From contig NZ_CP144555.1 in NCBI RefSeq assembly GCF_036607905.1, positions 6,696,001 through 6,760,000 of the forward strand: a stretch of DNA of 64,000 nt. Direction: 5' to 3'. Shown here piece after piece: positions 16,548 through 24,865 of this stretch (the first letter of the stretch is position 1; every line of letters starts with the position of its first letter). The position numbers and the translations under genes are program-made. A model generated the notes under the pieces. That model did not search any database. It was not told the origin of the DNA and saw only the letters and a list, made by a program, of their open reading frames with translations. Origin of the DNA: Streptomyces sp. SCSIO 75703. GTDB lineage: Bacteria > Actinomycetota > Actinomycetes > Streptomycetales > Streptomycetaceae.

Positions 16548-18938
16548 ATGACACAGATCCCCCGAGCCACCCCTCCGTCCCCGAACGCGCCGGACCCGTC
16601 CGCGGACGCGCCGGACCCGTCCGCGGACGCCCGCGACGTCGACGTCGCCGTCCTGCGTGACATCTCCCGACGCGTGCTCTGGCTTTCGGCCGCCATCGTC
16701 GACGCCGCCAACCGCGGCCGGCCGAACCGGACCGGCATCAAGGTCGGCGGGCACCAGGCGTCCTCCGCGTCCATGGTCGACATCATGGTCGCCCTGTGGT
16801 TCCACCACCTCACCCGTCTGGACCGGGTGTCGGTCAAACCGCACGCGTCGCCCGTCCTGCACGCCATCAACTACCTGCTGGGCGACCTGGACCCCAAGTA
16901 CCTGACGACGCTCCGCGCGAAGGGGGGCCTCCAGTCCTACCCGTCCCGCACCAAGGACCCCGACACCGTCGACTTCTCCACCGGGTCGGTCGGCATCGGC
17001 GCGACGGCGGCCTTGTGGGCGGCCATCTCGCACCGCTACCTCGCCTCCCAGTTCCCCGGCACACCCCCCGCGGGCCGTTTCGTGAGCCTGCTCGGCGACG
17101 CCGAACTCGACGAGGGCGCCATCTGGGAGGCCGTGGCGGACCCCCAGGTGGCGAACCTGGGCGAGCTGCTGTGGGTCGTCGACCTGAACCGCCAGTCGCT
17201 GGACCGGATCGTGCCCGACATCCAGATCGAACGCCTGCAGGGCATGTTCAGCGCCGCCGGCTGGCAGGTCGTCGTCCTGAAGTGGGGGAGGGACATCGGG
17301 GAGCTGTTCACCCGGCCGGGCGGGGAGGAGTTGCGCAGGCGGCTGGAGGGGATGCCGAACGAGGAGTACCAGCGGATGCTCCGGGTCGACTCCTCGGAGA
17401 TCACCGAGCGGATCATGGGGGAGACCGGCTCGGCGGAACTGCGGGCGCTGCTGGCCTCGCTGACCGCGGAGCAGCTCACGGCGGCGGTGCGGGACCTCGG
17501 CGGGCACGACCTCGGGCTCCTGGTCGACACGTTCGAAGCGGTCGACGCGCACCGGCCCACCGTCGTGTTCGCCTACACCGTCAAGGGGCGCGGGCTGCCG
17601 ACCGAGGGCCATCCCCACAACCACTCCGCCCTCCTGACCGAGGCCCAGATGGGGTCCCTGGCACAGTCGTGCGGCGTCGGCCAGGACGACCCGTGGCGCG
17701 TGTTCGAGCCCGACACGGCGGCGGCCGGGTTGTGCGCCCGGCGCGGTGAACTGCTGCGGCGGACCCCGTACGCGCCGTCCCCGCCCCTCTCGGTTCCGGT
17801 CACGCTCGGACACCCGCACCGCAAGCCCGCCTCGACGCAGTCCGCGCTGGGCCGGCTGCTGGCCGATCTCGTCCGGGACGCCCCGGAGACCGCCGCCCGG
17901 GTGGTGACGTGCAGTCCCGACGTCGCCTCCTCGACGAACCTCGGCGGCTGGATCAACAAGACGGGCGTGTGGTCGGTCATCGAACGGTTCGACTGGTTCG
18001 CCGACGACGCCGAGCGCGTCCTGCGCTGGTCGGAGGTCCACGACGGGCAGCACATCCAGCTCGGGATCGCCGAGGTCAACCTGGTGTCGCTCGCCGGTGA
18101 GCTGGGCGCGACGTGGTCCCGGTGGGGCCAGCGGCTCATTCCCATCGCGACCCTGTACGACCCGTTCGTCTCCCGGGCGCTCGAACCCTGGAGTTACGGC
18201 ATCTACGCCGGCGGCCAGTCGATCCTGGTCGGGACCCCCTCCGGCGTGACGCTGTCCCCCGAGGGCGGCGCCCACCAGTCCGTCACGACACCGTCGATCG
18301 GCCTGGAGCAGCCGTCCTGCGTGGCCTGGGAGCCGGCGTTCGCCCAGGACCTGGAGTGGTGCTTCCTGCACGCCATGAACCAGATCGGCGTCCCCGGCGG
18401 CACGTCGGCCTACTTCCGGCTCTCGACCCGCCCGGTCGACCCCGCCCTCGCCCGGGTCCCGGAGGACCCGGCGCTGAGGGAGCGGCGGCGCCTCCAGGCG
18501 GTCGCCGGCGGCTACCGCCTCCCGGCTCCCGGCCCGGCGGACGAGCAGGTCACCCTGGTCGGCGTCGGAGCGATCATGCCGGAGGTGATCGCGGCGGCCG
18601 ACGCCCTGGCGGGCCTGGGCGTCGGGGCCGGGGTGGTCTGCCTCACCAGCCCCGACCTGGTCTTCCGCTCCTTCCAGCAGCGTGGGGCCCGCACGGCCGG
18701 CGGCGGGTCGGACATCATCGGCGAACTGTTCCCCCCGCTGCGTCCGGCGCCCCTCGTCACCGTCCTGGACGGCCACCCGCACACGCTGTCCTACCTCGCG
18801 GGGGCACGCGGCGACCGCATCCGCTGCCTGGGAGTGACCGAGTTCGGGCAGTCCTCGGACCTGACCGACGCGTACGCGCTGCACGGGATCGGGACCGACG
18901 CGATCGTCGACGCGGCGCTGACCCTTCTCGACCGGTAG
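16548..18938 (+). CDS. AceE-like thiamine diphosphate-dependent 2-oxo acid dehydrogenase E1 (transketolase fold)
   Basis: 796 aa, close to the length of homodimeric pyruvate dehydrogenase E1. The ThDP site is visible as GDAELDEGAIWEA followed by NLGELLWVVDLNRQSLD, and the pyrimidine domain contains LGIAEVNLVSLAGELG. It would decarboxylate a 2-oxo acid. No E2 or E3 gene is nearby, so it must borrow them or act as a carboligase or decarboxylase. The N-terminal tail contains a perfect 21-bp tandem duplication (APDPSAD twice). The Shine-Dalgarno is weak (GAGAAG). Last but one gene of the operon. Confidence 0.82.
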   Translation: MTQIPRATPPSPNAPDPSADAPDPSADARDVDVAVLRDISRRVLWLSAAIVDAANRGRPNRTGIKVGGHQASSASMVDIMVALWFHHLTRLDRVSVKPHASPVLHAINYLLGDLDPKYLTTLRAKGGLQSYPSRTKDPDTVDFSTGSVGIGATAALWAAISHRYLASQFPGTPPAGRFVSLLGDAELDEGAIWEAVADPQVANLGELLWVVDLNRQSLDRIVPDIQIERLQGMFSAAGWQVVVLKWGRDIGELFTRPGGEELRRRLEGMPNEEYQRMLRVDSSEITERIMGETGSAELRALLASLTAEQLTAAVRDLGGHDLGLLVDTFEAVDAHRPTVVFAYTVKGRGLPTEGHPHNHSALLTEAQMGSLAQSCGVGQDDPWRVFEPDTAAAGLCARRGELLRRTPYAPSPPLSVPVTLGHPHRKPASTQSALGRLLADLVRDAPETAARVVTCSPDVASSTNLGGWINKTGVWSVIERFDWFADDAERVLRWSEVHDGQHIQLGIAEVNLVSLAGELGATWSRWGQRLIPIATLYDPFVSRALEPWSYGIYAGGQSILVGTPSGVTLSPEGGAHQSVTTPSIGLEQPSCVAWEPAFAQDLEWCFLHAMNQIGVPGGTSAYFRLSTRPVDPALARVPEDPALRERRRLQAVAGGYRLPAPGPADEQVTLVGVGAIMPEVIAAADALAGLGVGAGVVCLTSPDLVFRSFQQRGARTAGGGSDIIGELFPPLRPAPLVTVLDGHPHTLSYLAGARGDRIRCLGVTEFGQSSDLTDAYALHGIGTDAIVDAALTLLDR
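16587..16628 (+). repeat. 21-bp tandem duplication inside the E1 gene
   Basis: Two back-to-back identical 21-nt units (16587-16607 and 16608-16628) encode APDPSAD twice in the unstructured N-terminal tail of the E1-like protein. Frame is kept. This is a likely slippage product. Confidence 0.85.
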
Positions 18939-18963
18939 CACCCACCGATCCGGAGGTCCCACG

Positions 18964-19431
18964 ATGTCCGTGTCACCGAACGAAGTCGAACCCCTGCGCG
19001 CCACGGCGCCCGCCGGCCGGGAGGTCGTCGCCGTCGTCCTCACCTGGCGCGGCCGGGTGGGTCTGTTCAAGCGGAGCGGGGCCGTCGGCCACGACGCCGG
19101 CAAGTGGCACTGCATCAGCGGCCACGTCGACTCCGGCGCCGGCCCCTACCGGCAGGCGGTCCAGGAGATCTGGGAGGAGACCGGGCTGCGGTTCGCGGAC
19201 ATGGACGTCTTCGAGGCCGGTCCGACACTGCGGCTCCCGGACGCGCGCGACGGCCTCCCGTGGCGCGTGCACACGTTCCGCGCGAACACCACCCGCCGGC
19301 GCGTCCGGCTGAACTGGGAGCACGTCGCCCACCGCTGGGTCCGGCCGTGCGACGTGCCGCGCTTCTCCGGCCAGGTGGGCTGGCTGGGGGAGGTGCTCGC
19401 GGCCGTCGGGGAGTCCGGCCGGACCGCCTGA
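18964..19431 (+). CDS. NUDIX hydrolase domain protein
   Basis: 155 aa with the NUDIX fold: KWHCISGHVDSGAGPYRQAVQEIWEETGL is the NUDIX box region near residues 47-75. The core EIWEETGL is intact, but the usual Glu after Gly and the Arg of REU are replaced (Gly/Ala and Gln), so catalysis may be altered or the domain may only bind nucleotide. GGAGG is 7 nt before the ATG. Last gene of the operon; a strong hairpin follows. Its role in the pathway is unclear, perhaps CoA or ThDP housekeeping. Confidence 0.8.
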   Translation: MSVSPNEVEPLRATAPAGREVVAVVLTWRGRVGLFKRSGAVGHDAGKWHCISGHVDSGAGPYRQAVQEIWEETGLRFADMDVFEAGPTLRLPDARDGLPWRVHTFRANTTRRRVRLNWEHVAHRWVRPCDVPRFSGQVGWLGEVLAAVGESGRTA

Positions 19432-19473
19432 GGGGCGGCCCGGCTCGTGGTCACCCACGGAGACAGGCTCGTG

Positions 19474-19510
19474 GTGACCGGTGGTGCCGGCTCGCGGCAC
19501 CACCGGTCAC
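19474..19510 (+). terminator. Strong terminator after the NUDIX gene
   Basis: A perfect 16-bp stem (arms 19474-19489 and 19495-19510, GTGACCGGTGGTGCCG type) with a 5-nt loop closes the flavin reductase-to-NUDIX operon. Confidence 0.8.
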
Positions 19511-19518
19511 GGCGCCGG

Positions 19519-19540
19519 GCCCCTCCGGCGCCGGAGGGGC
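19519..19540. terminator. Second palindrome, back-up terminator
   Basis: A 22-nt perfect palindrome (arms GCCCCTCCGG and CCGGAGGGGC, 2-nt centre) 8 bp after the first hairpin. It could reinforce termination or, less likely, bind a regulator. Confidence 0.45.
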
Positions 19541-19680
19541 GGGCGGGCGTGGCACCGACCACCGTCGGACCCCGGGAAGAGGGCGCCCTTGTCAAGTACC
19601 CGACAGGAATCACCACGTCCCGGCCATTCCGTGTGACCCGGGACCTTTGCTCTTTGCCCGCTTTTCGCCAGAATCCGCAC

Positions 19681-19698
19681 AGAGCGGATAGTCGCTCT
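19681..19698. promoter_or_regulatory. Dyad upstream of the AraC gene
   Basis: AGAGCG and CGCTCT arms separated by 6 bp, 84 bp before the araC-type start codon. A candidate autoregulatory site; not supported by a second copy. Confidence 0.3.
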
Positions 19699-19781
19699 CC
19701 GCCGGCGGCTGCGTGGGGCATCACGGCGCATCTACGCTGGCGGCACTCATCACGTAGCTGATGTGCCCCGAAGGGGTTGCC

Positions 19782-20750
19782 ATGGAATATCTGGCTTCTG
19801 CCTCGGTGATCACAACGCAGAGCCTGGAAGAGGCCCGCGAGGCGGTCACCGAGATCTACCTGCCTCACGATCTGGTCGGCCCCCAGGACGCGATGAACAT
19901 GCGCCTGAACGCCCTCACCGACCGGCACATGACGTTGGGCTACCTGACCTACCAGGCCGAAGCCGAACTCACGATGCCGGCGACCGAGCACTGCTATCAC
20001 GTCAACCTCACCATCGTCGGCGAGACGAAGGCGTCCCGCAGCGACGGCGGCCGTGAGGTCACCGTGGGCGGCCGGCGCGGGGTGGTGCTGTCCCCGGTCC
20101 AGACGAACAGGGTGTCCTGGACGCCCGAGGCGGAACAGCTCATCCTGAAGATCCCGCGGACCAGCCTCGAATCCCATCTCTCGGATCTCATCGGCAAGCC
20201 GGTCACCGAGGTCGTCGACTTCGATTTCGGCCTCGATCTCACCACCAGCTCCGGCCGGGCCCTGCTGAGGGCGGTCCATTTCCTCGCGACCGAACTCGAC
20301 AAACCCGCCGGCCTGGCGGAGATGCCGCTCGCGCGGGAACAACTGGAGGCGTACGTCCTCACCTCGCTGCTGCACGCGGGCCGACACCAGTTCAGCGACG
20401 CGCTCGCCGGGCACGAGGACGTGCGCCGGCTCGGCCGGCTCTCCACCGTGGTCTCCTACATCGAGACGCACGCGGACGACGAGATCACCCCGGAGATCCT
20501 CGCGCGCGTCGGCTGCGTCAGCGTCCGCACCCTCCACGCCGCGTTCCAGGAACAGCTCGGCGAGTCGCCCATGGCCTACGTACGCCGTATCCGGCTGAGC
20601 AAGGCCCGAGCCGAACTGCTGCGCAGCGACCCGCGGAAGACCCGGGTGGCGGACGTGGCCATGCGGTGGGGATTCTTCCACCAGTCACGCTTCGCCCAGC
20701 AGTACCGGGACCAGTTCAACGAACTGCCCTCCGTCACCCTCCAGCGCTGA
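19782..20750 (+). CDS. AraC/XylS family transcriptional regulator
   Basis: 322 aa. The first 200 residues are an AraC-type ligand-binding domain (LTMPATEHCYHVNLTIVGE, RGVVLSPVQ); residues 220-322 hold the double helix-turn-helix, with ITPEILARVGCVSVRTLHAAF and VADVAMRWGFFHQSRFAQQY. The start at 19782 has AAGGGG 5-6 nt upstream; an ATG 21 nt earlier has none. Regulators of this type usually activate catabolic genes for small organic acids or aromatics. It stands between the CoA/E1 operon and the dehydrogenase-monooxygenase operon, with terminators on both sides, so it likely activates one or both. Confidence 0.9.
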   Translation: MEYLASASVITTQSLEEAREAVTEIYLPHDLVGPQDAMNMRLNALTDRHMTLGYLTYQAEAELTMPATEHCYHVNLTIVGETKASRSDGGREVTVGGRRGVVLSPVQTNRVSWTPEAEQLILKIPRTSLESHLSDLIGKPVTEVVDFDFGLDLTTSSGRALLRAVHFLATELDKPAGLAEMPLAREQLEAYVLTSLLHAGRHQFSDALAGHEDVRRLGRLSTVVSYIETHADDEITPEILARVGCVSVRTLHAAFQEQLGESPMAYVRRIRLSKARAELLRSDPRKTRVADVAMRWGFFHQSRFAQQYRDQFNELPSVTLQR

Positions 20751-20780
20751 CACCGCACGTCCCCGTGCGCCCGGGGCGGA

Positions 20781-20812
20781 AAGCGCGCCCGGCCCCGCGG
20801 CCGGGCGCGCTT
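20781..20812 (+). terminator. Strong terminator after the AraC gene
   Basis: Arms AAGCGCGCCCGGCC and GGCCGGGCGCGCTT form a perfect 14-bp stem with a 4-nt CCGC loop, ending in TT. Confidence 0.88.
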
Positions 20813-20870
20813 CGTCATGCCCGCGCACGCGCGATACCGGCCGCGCGTCCGTCGACTCTGCGCTGAATGG

Positions 20871-20891
20871 CCCTTACGCGTCCGCGAAGGG
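20871..20891. promoter_or_regulatory. Imperfect dyad upstream of the aldehyde dehydrogenase
   Basis: CCCTT(A)CGCG-TC-CGCGAAGGG, palindromic except for one bulged A, about 80 bp before the ATG. Position suits an activator site in front of the dehydrogenase-monooxygenase operon. Confidence 0.35.
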
Positions 20892-20972
20892 ATAGGAGCC
20901 CGGCGCCGCCGTTCCTAGCGTTCGGTGTGAAGTCCGCGACACCCCGACTCACTCCCGAGGAGACCGAACGAC

Positions 20973-22460
20973 ATGGCTCCCCCCTCCTCCGCATGCGAGA
21001 CGTTCCAGCTCTTCATCAATGGCGAGACCGTCGACGCCGTCTCCGGAAAGACCTTCGCATCGCTCAATCCCTACACCGGGCAGCCGTGGGCGGTCATCGC
21101 CGACGGCGGCCCCGAGGACATCGACATCGCCGTCCGGGCCGCACGGGCCGCCTTCGAAGGCGAGTGGGGCGCGAAGAGCGGTTTCGAACGCGCCGCCATC
21201 CTGCGGAACATCGCCGACGCCATCAGCGCCAACGCCGAGCGGCTCGCCCTGCTGGAGGTACGCGACTCCGGCAAGCTCCTGCGGGAGATGACCGGCCAGC
21301 TCAGGGGCCTCGGCACCTGGTACACGTACTACGCCGGGCTCGCCGACAAACTGGAGGGCAAGACCGTCCCGGCCCTGAACCCCCGGACCTACTTCGGCTA
21401 CACGGTCCGGCAGCCCGTGGGGGTGGTCGGCGCGATCACGCCCTGGAACAGCCCCCTGCTGCTGCTGACGTTCAAGCTTGCGCCGCTCCTGGCGGCGGGG
21501 TGCACCTGCGTGGTGAAACCGTCCGAGCACTCGCCCGCCTCGACGGTCGAGTTCGCCCGGATCCTCACCGAAGCCGGCCTGCCCCCCGGGGTCCTGAACG
21601 TCGTCACCGGCTGGGACCGGTCGACCGGCGAGGCCCTCGCGGCGCACCGGGGCGTCGACAAGGTCGCGTTCACCGGCTCGACCGCGACCGGAGCGAAGGT
21701 GGCGCAGGCCGCGGTGGCGAACATCAACAAGGTCACCCTGGAACTGGGCGGGAAGTCACCGCAGATCGTCTTCCCCGACGCCGACCTGGACGCCGCGGCC
21801 AACGGCGTCGTCGCCGGCGTGTTCGCCGCGACCGGGCAGACGTGCATGGCCGGGTCCCGGCTCATCGTGCACGAGTCGGTCAGGGACGAACTGGTCGCCA
21901 AGGTCGTCGAGCGCGCCGAGGCCATCAAGCAGGGCGACCCCACGGCGGCCGAGACCGAGATGGGGCCGGTGGCCAACCGCCCCCAGTACGAGAAGGTCCT
22001 CGAATTCCTGGAGGGCGCCAAGGCCGAGGGGGCGGCCATCGCCTGCGGCGGCGAACCCAACGCCGACCTCGGCGGCCTCTTCGTCCGGCCGACCGTGGTG
22101 CTCGCCGACCCCGGCAAGACGATCGTGCGCGAGGAGGTGTTCGGCCCGGTCCTGGCCGCCTACACCTTCACCGACGAGGACGAGGCCATCGCCCTGGCCA
22201 ACGACACGCCGTACGGCCTGGCGGGTGCCGTGTGGACCAAGGACGTGCACCGGGCGCACCGGGTGGCCGCCGCCGTGCGCGCCGGCACGATCTGGATCAA
22301 CGCCTACCGGGTCGTCACGCCGAACATGCCCTTCGGGGGCTTCGGGCTCTCCGGCATCGGCCGTGAGAACGGGACCGACGCGGTCAACGAGTACCTGGAG
22401 AACAAGTCCGTCCTGGTCGAGCTGACCGGCGGGACCCGCGACCCCTTCACGATGGGCTGA
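20973..22460 (+). CDS. NAD(P)-dependent aldehyde dehydrogenase
   Basis: A 495-aa ALDH-superfamily enzyme that oxidises an aldehyde to a carboxylic acid. Landmarks are GAITPWNSPLLL, the cofactor-binding FTGSTATGA, the general base in VTLELGGKSP and the catalytic Cys in ATGQTCMAGSR; the C-terminus GGFGLSGIGRENG is typical of semialdehyde-type enzymes. GAGGAGA lies upstream of the ATG. It is co-transcribed with the monooxygenase gene and probably oxidises the aldehyde that enzyme produces. Confidence 0.92.
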   Translation: MAPPSSACETFQLFINGETVDAVSGKTFASLNPYTGQPWAVIADGGPEDIDIAVRAARAAFEGEWGAKSGFERAAILRNIADAISANAERLALLEVRDSGKLLREMTGQLRGLGTWYTYYAGLADKLEGKTVPALNPRTYFGYTVRQPVGVVGAITPWNSPLLLLTFKLAPLLAAGCTCVVKPSEHSPASTVEFARILTEAGLPPGVLNVVTGWDRSTGEALAAHRGVDKVAFTGSTATGAKVAQAAVANINKVTLELGGKSPQIVFPDADLDAAANGVVAGVFAATGQTCMAGSRLIVHESVRDELVAKVVERAEAIKQGDPTAAETEMGPVANRPQYEKVLEFLEGAKAEGAAIACGGEPNADLGGLFVRPTVVLADPGKTIVREEVFGPVLAAYTFTDEDEAIALANDTPYGLAGAVWTKDVHRAHRVAAAVRAGTIWINAYRVVTPNMPFGGFGLSGIGRENGTDAVNEYLENKSVLVELTGGTRDPFTMG

Positions 22461-22575
22461 TCCGGCCCCTCCCCCTGACCCGCGCACCCGTCCACGCGGG
22501 CCGCGCCCCTGCCCCACCCCCGCCCGAACACGGCTTCTCGCCGGCGGGGCGAACCGGAGAACCAAGGAGAACGAC

Positions 22576-23751
22576 ATGACGCTCAGCGCCAACGAGAGGC
22601 TCGGACTCGCCGCCACCGACCCGCGCCCGGCCGACGAGACCCGGCCGGTCCAGGACCGCCGGGAGACCAACCCGCTGCTCAACGACCAGCCGATGAAGCT
22701 CGGCCTGTTCGGCACCAACTGCTCCTTCGGCCTGATCATGTCCCACGCGCCCTCGTCGTACGAGATCACCTGGGAGCACACGAAGTCCATCGCCCGGCAG
22801 GCCGACCGGATGGGCCTGGAGGTCATGGTCCCCGTCGCGCGCTGGAAGGGCTTCGGCGGCTCGACGAACTTCAACGGCAACTGCTTCGAGACCTACACCT
22901 GGGCCGCCGGCCTCGCCGAGGCCACGGAGAACATAGCGATCGCGGCCACCTCGCACCTGCCGACCGTGCACCCCATCGTGGCCGCCAAGGCCGCGACCAC
23001 GATCGACCGGATCTCCGGCGGCCGGTTCGCCCTGAACCTGGTCATGGGCTGGGTTCCGCCGGAGATGGAGATGTTCGGCGGCGAGCAGCGCCAGCACGAC
23101 GAGCGGTACGCGTTCGGGCAGGAGTGGATCGAGTACGCGATGCGCCTGTGGTCCGAGGAGGGCAGCTTCGACGTCGACGGCACGTACTTCCAGGGCCGGG
23201 ACGTGGAGTCCTACCCGAAGCCGCACCAGGGCCCGAACCCGGTGCTGCTGAACGCCGGCAACTCGCCGGCCGGCATCGACTACTCGGCCCGCAACGTCGA
23301 CATCAACTTCGCGAGCCTCGACACGCTGGAGAACATCAAGACCTACACCGAGACCGTCCGCAACAAGGCCCGCGACGAGTACCAGCGCGCCATCGACGTG
23401 ATGACCTACGGCCTGGTGGTCGTCCGTGACACCGAGAAGGAGGCGAAGGCGGCCTTCCAGCAGGTCGTCGACGAGGGCGACTGGGGAGCCGCGGGCAACG
23501 TCATCAAGATCGCGCTCTCCGGGGCGAGCCAGTCGTTCGACCACGCCCGGGAGATGTCCGAGCGCTTCATCGCCGGCTGGGGCGGCTACCCGCTGGTCGG
23601 CACCCCGGAGCAGGTCGTCCAGGGCATGAAGGAACTCAACGAGGCGGGCATGGGCGGCATGATCATGGGCCTGATCGACCCCGACCAGGAACTCCCGATG
23701 TTCCGGGACGAGGTCATGCCCCTCATGATCGAGGCGGGCATCCGCCACTAG
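22576..23751 (+). CDS. RutA-like LLM-class flavin-dependent monooxygenase
   Basis: A 391-aa bacterial-luciferase-fold oxygenase of the group C two-component type, which uses reduced FMN from a partner reductase. It shares the RutA pattern KGFGGSTNFNGNCFETYTWAAGLAE...IDRISGGRFALNLVMGW, including the Asn, Glu and SGGRF blocks, so it may be a ring- or C-N/C-S-cleaving enzyme like pyrimidine oxygenase or sulfone monooxygenases. AAGGAG lies 6 nt before the ATG. It has no other rut genes beside it, so uracil is not the likely substrate. The reductase is probably one of the two encoded at 12933-14044. Confidence 0.88.
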   Translation: MTLSANERLGLAATDPRPADETRPVQDRRETNPLLNDQPMKLGLFGTNCSFGLIMSHAPSSYEITWEHTKSIARQADRMGLEVMVPVARWKGFGGSTNFNGNCFETYTWAAGLAEATENIAIAATSHLPTVHPIVAAKAATTIDRISGGRFALNLVMGWVPPEMEMFGGEQRQHDERYAFGQEWIEYAMRLWSEEGSFDVDGTYFQGRDVESYPKPHQGPNPVLLNAGNSPAGIDYSARNVDINFASLDTLENIKTYTETVRNKARDEYQRAIDVMTYGLVVVRDTEKEAKAAFQQVVDEGDWGAAGNVIKIALSGASQSFDHAREMSERFIAGWGGYPLVGTPEQVVQGMKELNEAGMGGMIMGLIDPDQELPMFRDEVMPLMIEAGIRH

Positions 23752-23760
23752 GACCGGGCC

Positions 23761-23855
23761 CCCTCGCCGGTGGTCGTGCCGCCCCCGGCCACGACCACCG
23801 ACCACCGGGCGAGGGCAGCGGCGCCGCAGGTCCTCCGCGGCGCCGCTGCCCTCGC
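23761..23855. terminator. Compound terminator after the monooxygenase
   Basis: Two nested or adjacent hairpins: GGTGGTCGTG/CACGACCACC (23769-23799) and a perfect 19-bp stem with arms 23809-23827 and 23837-23855 around a 9-nt loop. The second can end transcription from either side. Confidence 0.85.
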
Positions 23856-24097
23856 CCGGCCGTGCTGCGGAGCGCAGCCCCGCGCCGGCGCGTCCCCCGC
23901 GCGGGCCGTGCGCTGTCGGCCTCGCGGGTCGACGTACGGATGCCCGACCGGCGGCGACCGGACCGGGTGTCCCTGGTCGGCGACACCGCGCGTGTCGGGG
24001 TGGTGGCGGATCCGGGGCTTCGGGATCCCGATCGGGCGCATCGACGGCGTGTACGAGCCCGGCCGGAACAAGTCCCCGGCCGACATGGCCTCCCAGG

Positions 24098-24131
24098 CGA
24101 AGGCGCCGCCTCTTCGGAGGCGGCGCCTTCG
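24098..24131. terminator. Bidirectional terminator with TTCG tetraloop
   Basis: A perfect 15-bp stem (24098-24112 with 24117-24131) closed by a TTCG loop, an exceptionally stable RNA hairpin. It lies 10 bp after the leftward TetR gene and also faces the rightward operon. The 240 bp between this and the preceding terminator hold no supported gene. Confidence 0.88.
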
Positions 24132-24140
24132 TCGTTGTGC

Positions 24141-24785
24141 CTACTTCCGCGGTGCGGCGCCGGCCAGGCCGTGGCGCAGCAGGGCGTAGGCGTGGTCGGC
24201 GTCGGCGACCGCCTCGGGGTGGACCTCGTCCGCGGACCGGCCGGCGACGATGCGTCGCCAGTTCGCCGACGCCAGGATGCGCTCGGTGGCGATCACCTGG
24301 CCGGCCAGCAGGGCGGCGGTGATCTCACGGTCCGAGGCGAGCGCGCCGGCCAGGGTCTCGGCCAGCGCCTCCTCGGCCTGGGTGAGGTACGTGCTGACGC
24401 GTCCCACGAGGCTGGGTGTGGAGTACACGAGACGGTGAAAGGCGAGGACCTCCTCGTCGTCGTTGAGCCCCGTGATGGGGTCCCGGGCCGCCAGCCCGTC
24501 CAGGAAGTGCTGGTGCAGCGCGTCGATCGCCGACACTCCGGCCGGCCGCTCGGCCACGACGCTGCTGGTCACCGTCTGGTGGTCGGCGAAGCGGTGGACG
24601 ACCAGGTCTTCCTTGGTGGGGAAGTACTTGAACAGCGTGGGTTTCGAGACCTCGGCGACCGCCGCGATGTCGACGACAGAGACCTGGTCGAACCCGTGCT
24701 CCAGGAAGAGCGTGATCGCCGTGTTGGAGATCGTCTCCCGCGTTCGCTGCTTCTTGCGCTCTCGCAAGCCCATCGGCGCGTTCAC
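24141..24785 (-). CDS. TetR/AcrR family regulator, probable repressor of an (eroded) efflux gene
   Basis: 214 aa. The N-terminus GLRERKKQRTRETISNTAITLFLEHGFDQVSVVDIAAVAEVS is a typical TetR helix-turn-helix, and the LFKYFPTKEDLV block follows. The GTG at 24785 is in frame after a stop; a strong AAGGAGGA site (24801-24808) is too far from it but sits correctly before a 3-codon ORF whose stop overlaps this GTG. An ATG at 24773 is the alternative start. The gene diverges from an MFS remnant, and two small palindromes lie between, so it once controlled an exporter. Confidence 0.88.
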   Translation of the reverse strand: MNAPMGLRERKKQRTRETISNTAITLFLEHGFDQVSVVDIAAVAEVSKPTLFKYFPTKEDLVVHRFADHQTVTSSVVAERPAGVSAIDALHQHFLDGLAARDPITGLNDDEEVLAFHRLVYSTPSLVGRVSTYLTQAEEALAETLAGALASDREITAALLAGQVIATERILASANWRRIVAGRSADEVHPEAVADADHAYALLRHGLAGAAPRK

Positions 24786-24793
24786 CAGGCCAT
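24782..24793 (-). other. Mini-ORF (ATG-GCC-TGG-stop) coupled to the TetR start
   Basis: AAGGAGGA is followed 7 nt later by ATG GCC TGG TGA, and the stop overlaps the GTG start of the TetR gene (GTGA). The regulator would then be translated by re-initiation, which keeps its level low. Confidence 0.45.
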
Positions 24794-24819
24794 TCTAGCA
24801 TCCTCCTTACCGGGGCAAT

Positions 24820-24851
24820 CAGGTGACCTGGTCTTTAAAGTGACTGAGTCA
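24820..24851. promoter_or_regulatory. Operator/promoter region between TetR and the MFS remnant
   Basis: Two 11-bp odd palindromes, CAGGT-G-ACCTG (24820-24830) and TGACT-G-AGTCA (24841-24851), flank an AT-rich TTTAAA. The minus strand TTGACT (24847-24852) is a plausible -35 box of the TetR gene. Confidence 0.5.
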
Positions 24852-24865
24852 AGTACGCCGCCGTA

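Noticed and set aside
23860..24097. Plus-strand translation FGIPIGRIDGVYEPGRNKSPA, faintly like a phage tail-sheath C-terminal signature
   Set aside because: Too short, interrupted by terminator hairpins on both sides and without a start or neighbours of phage type.
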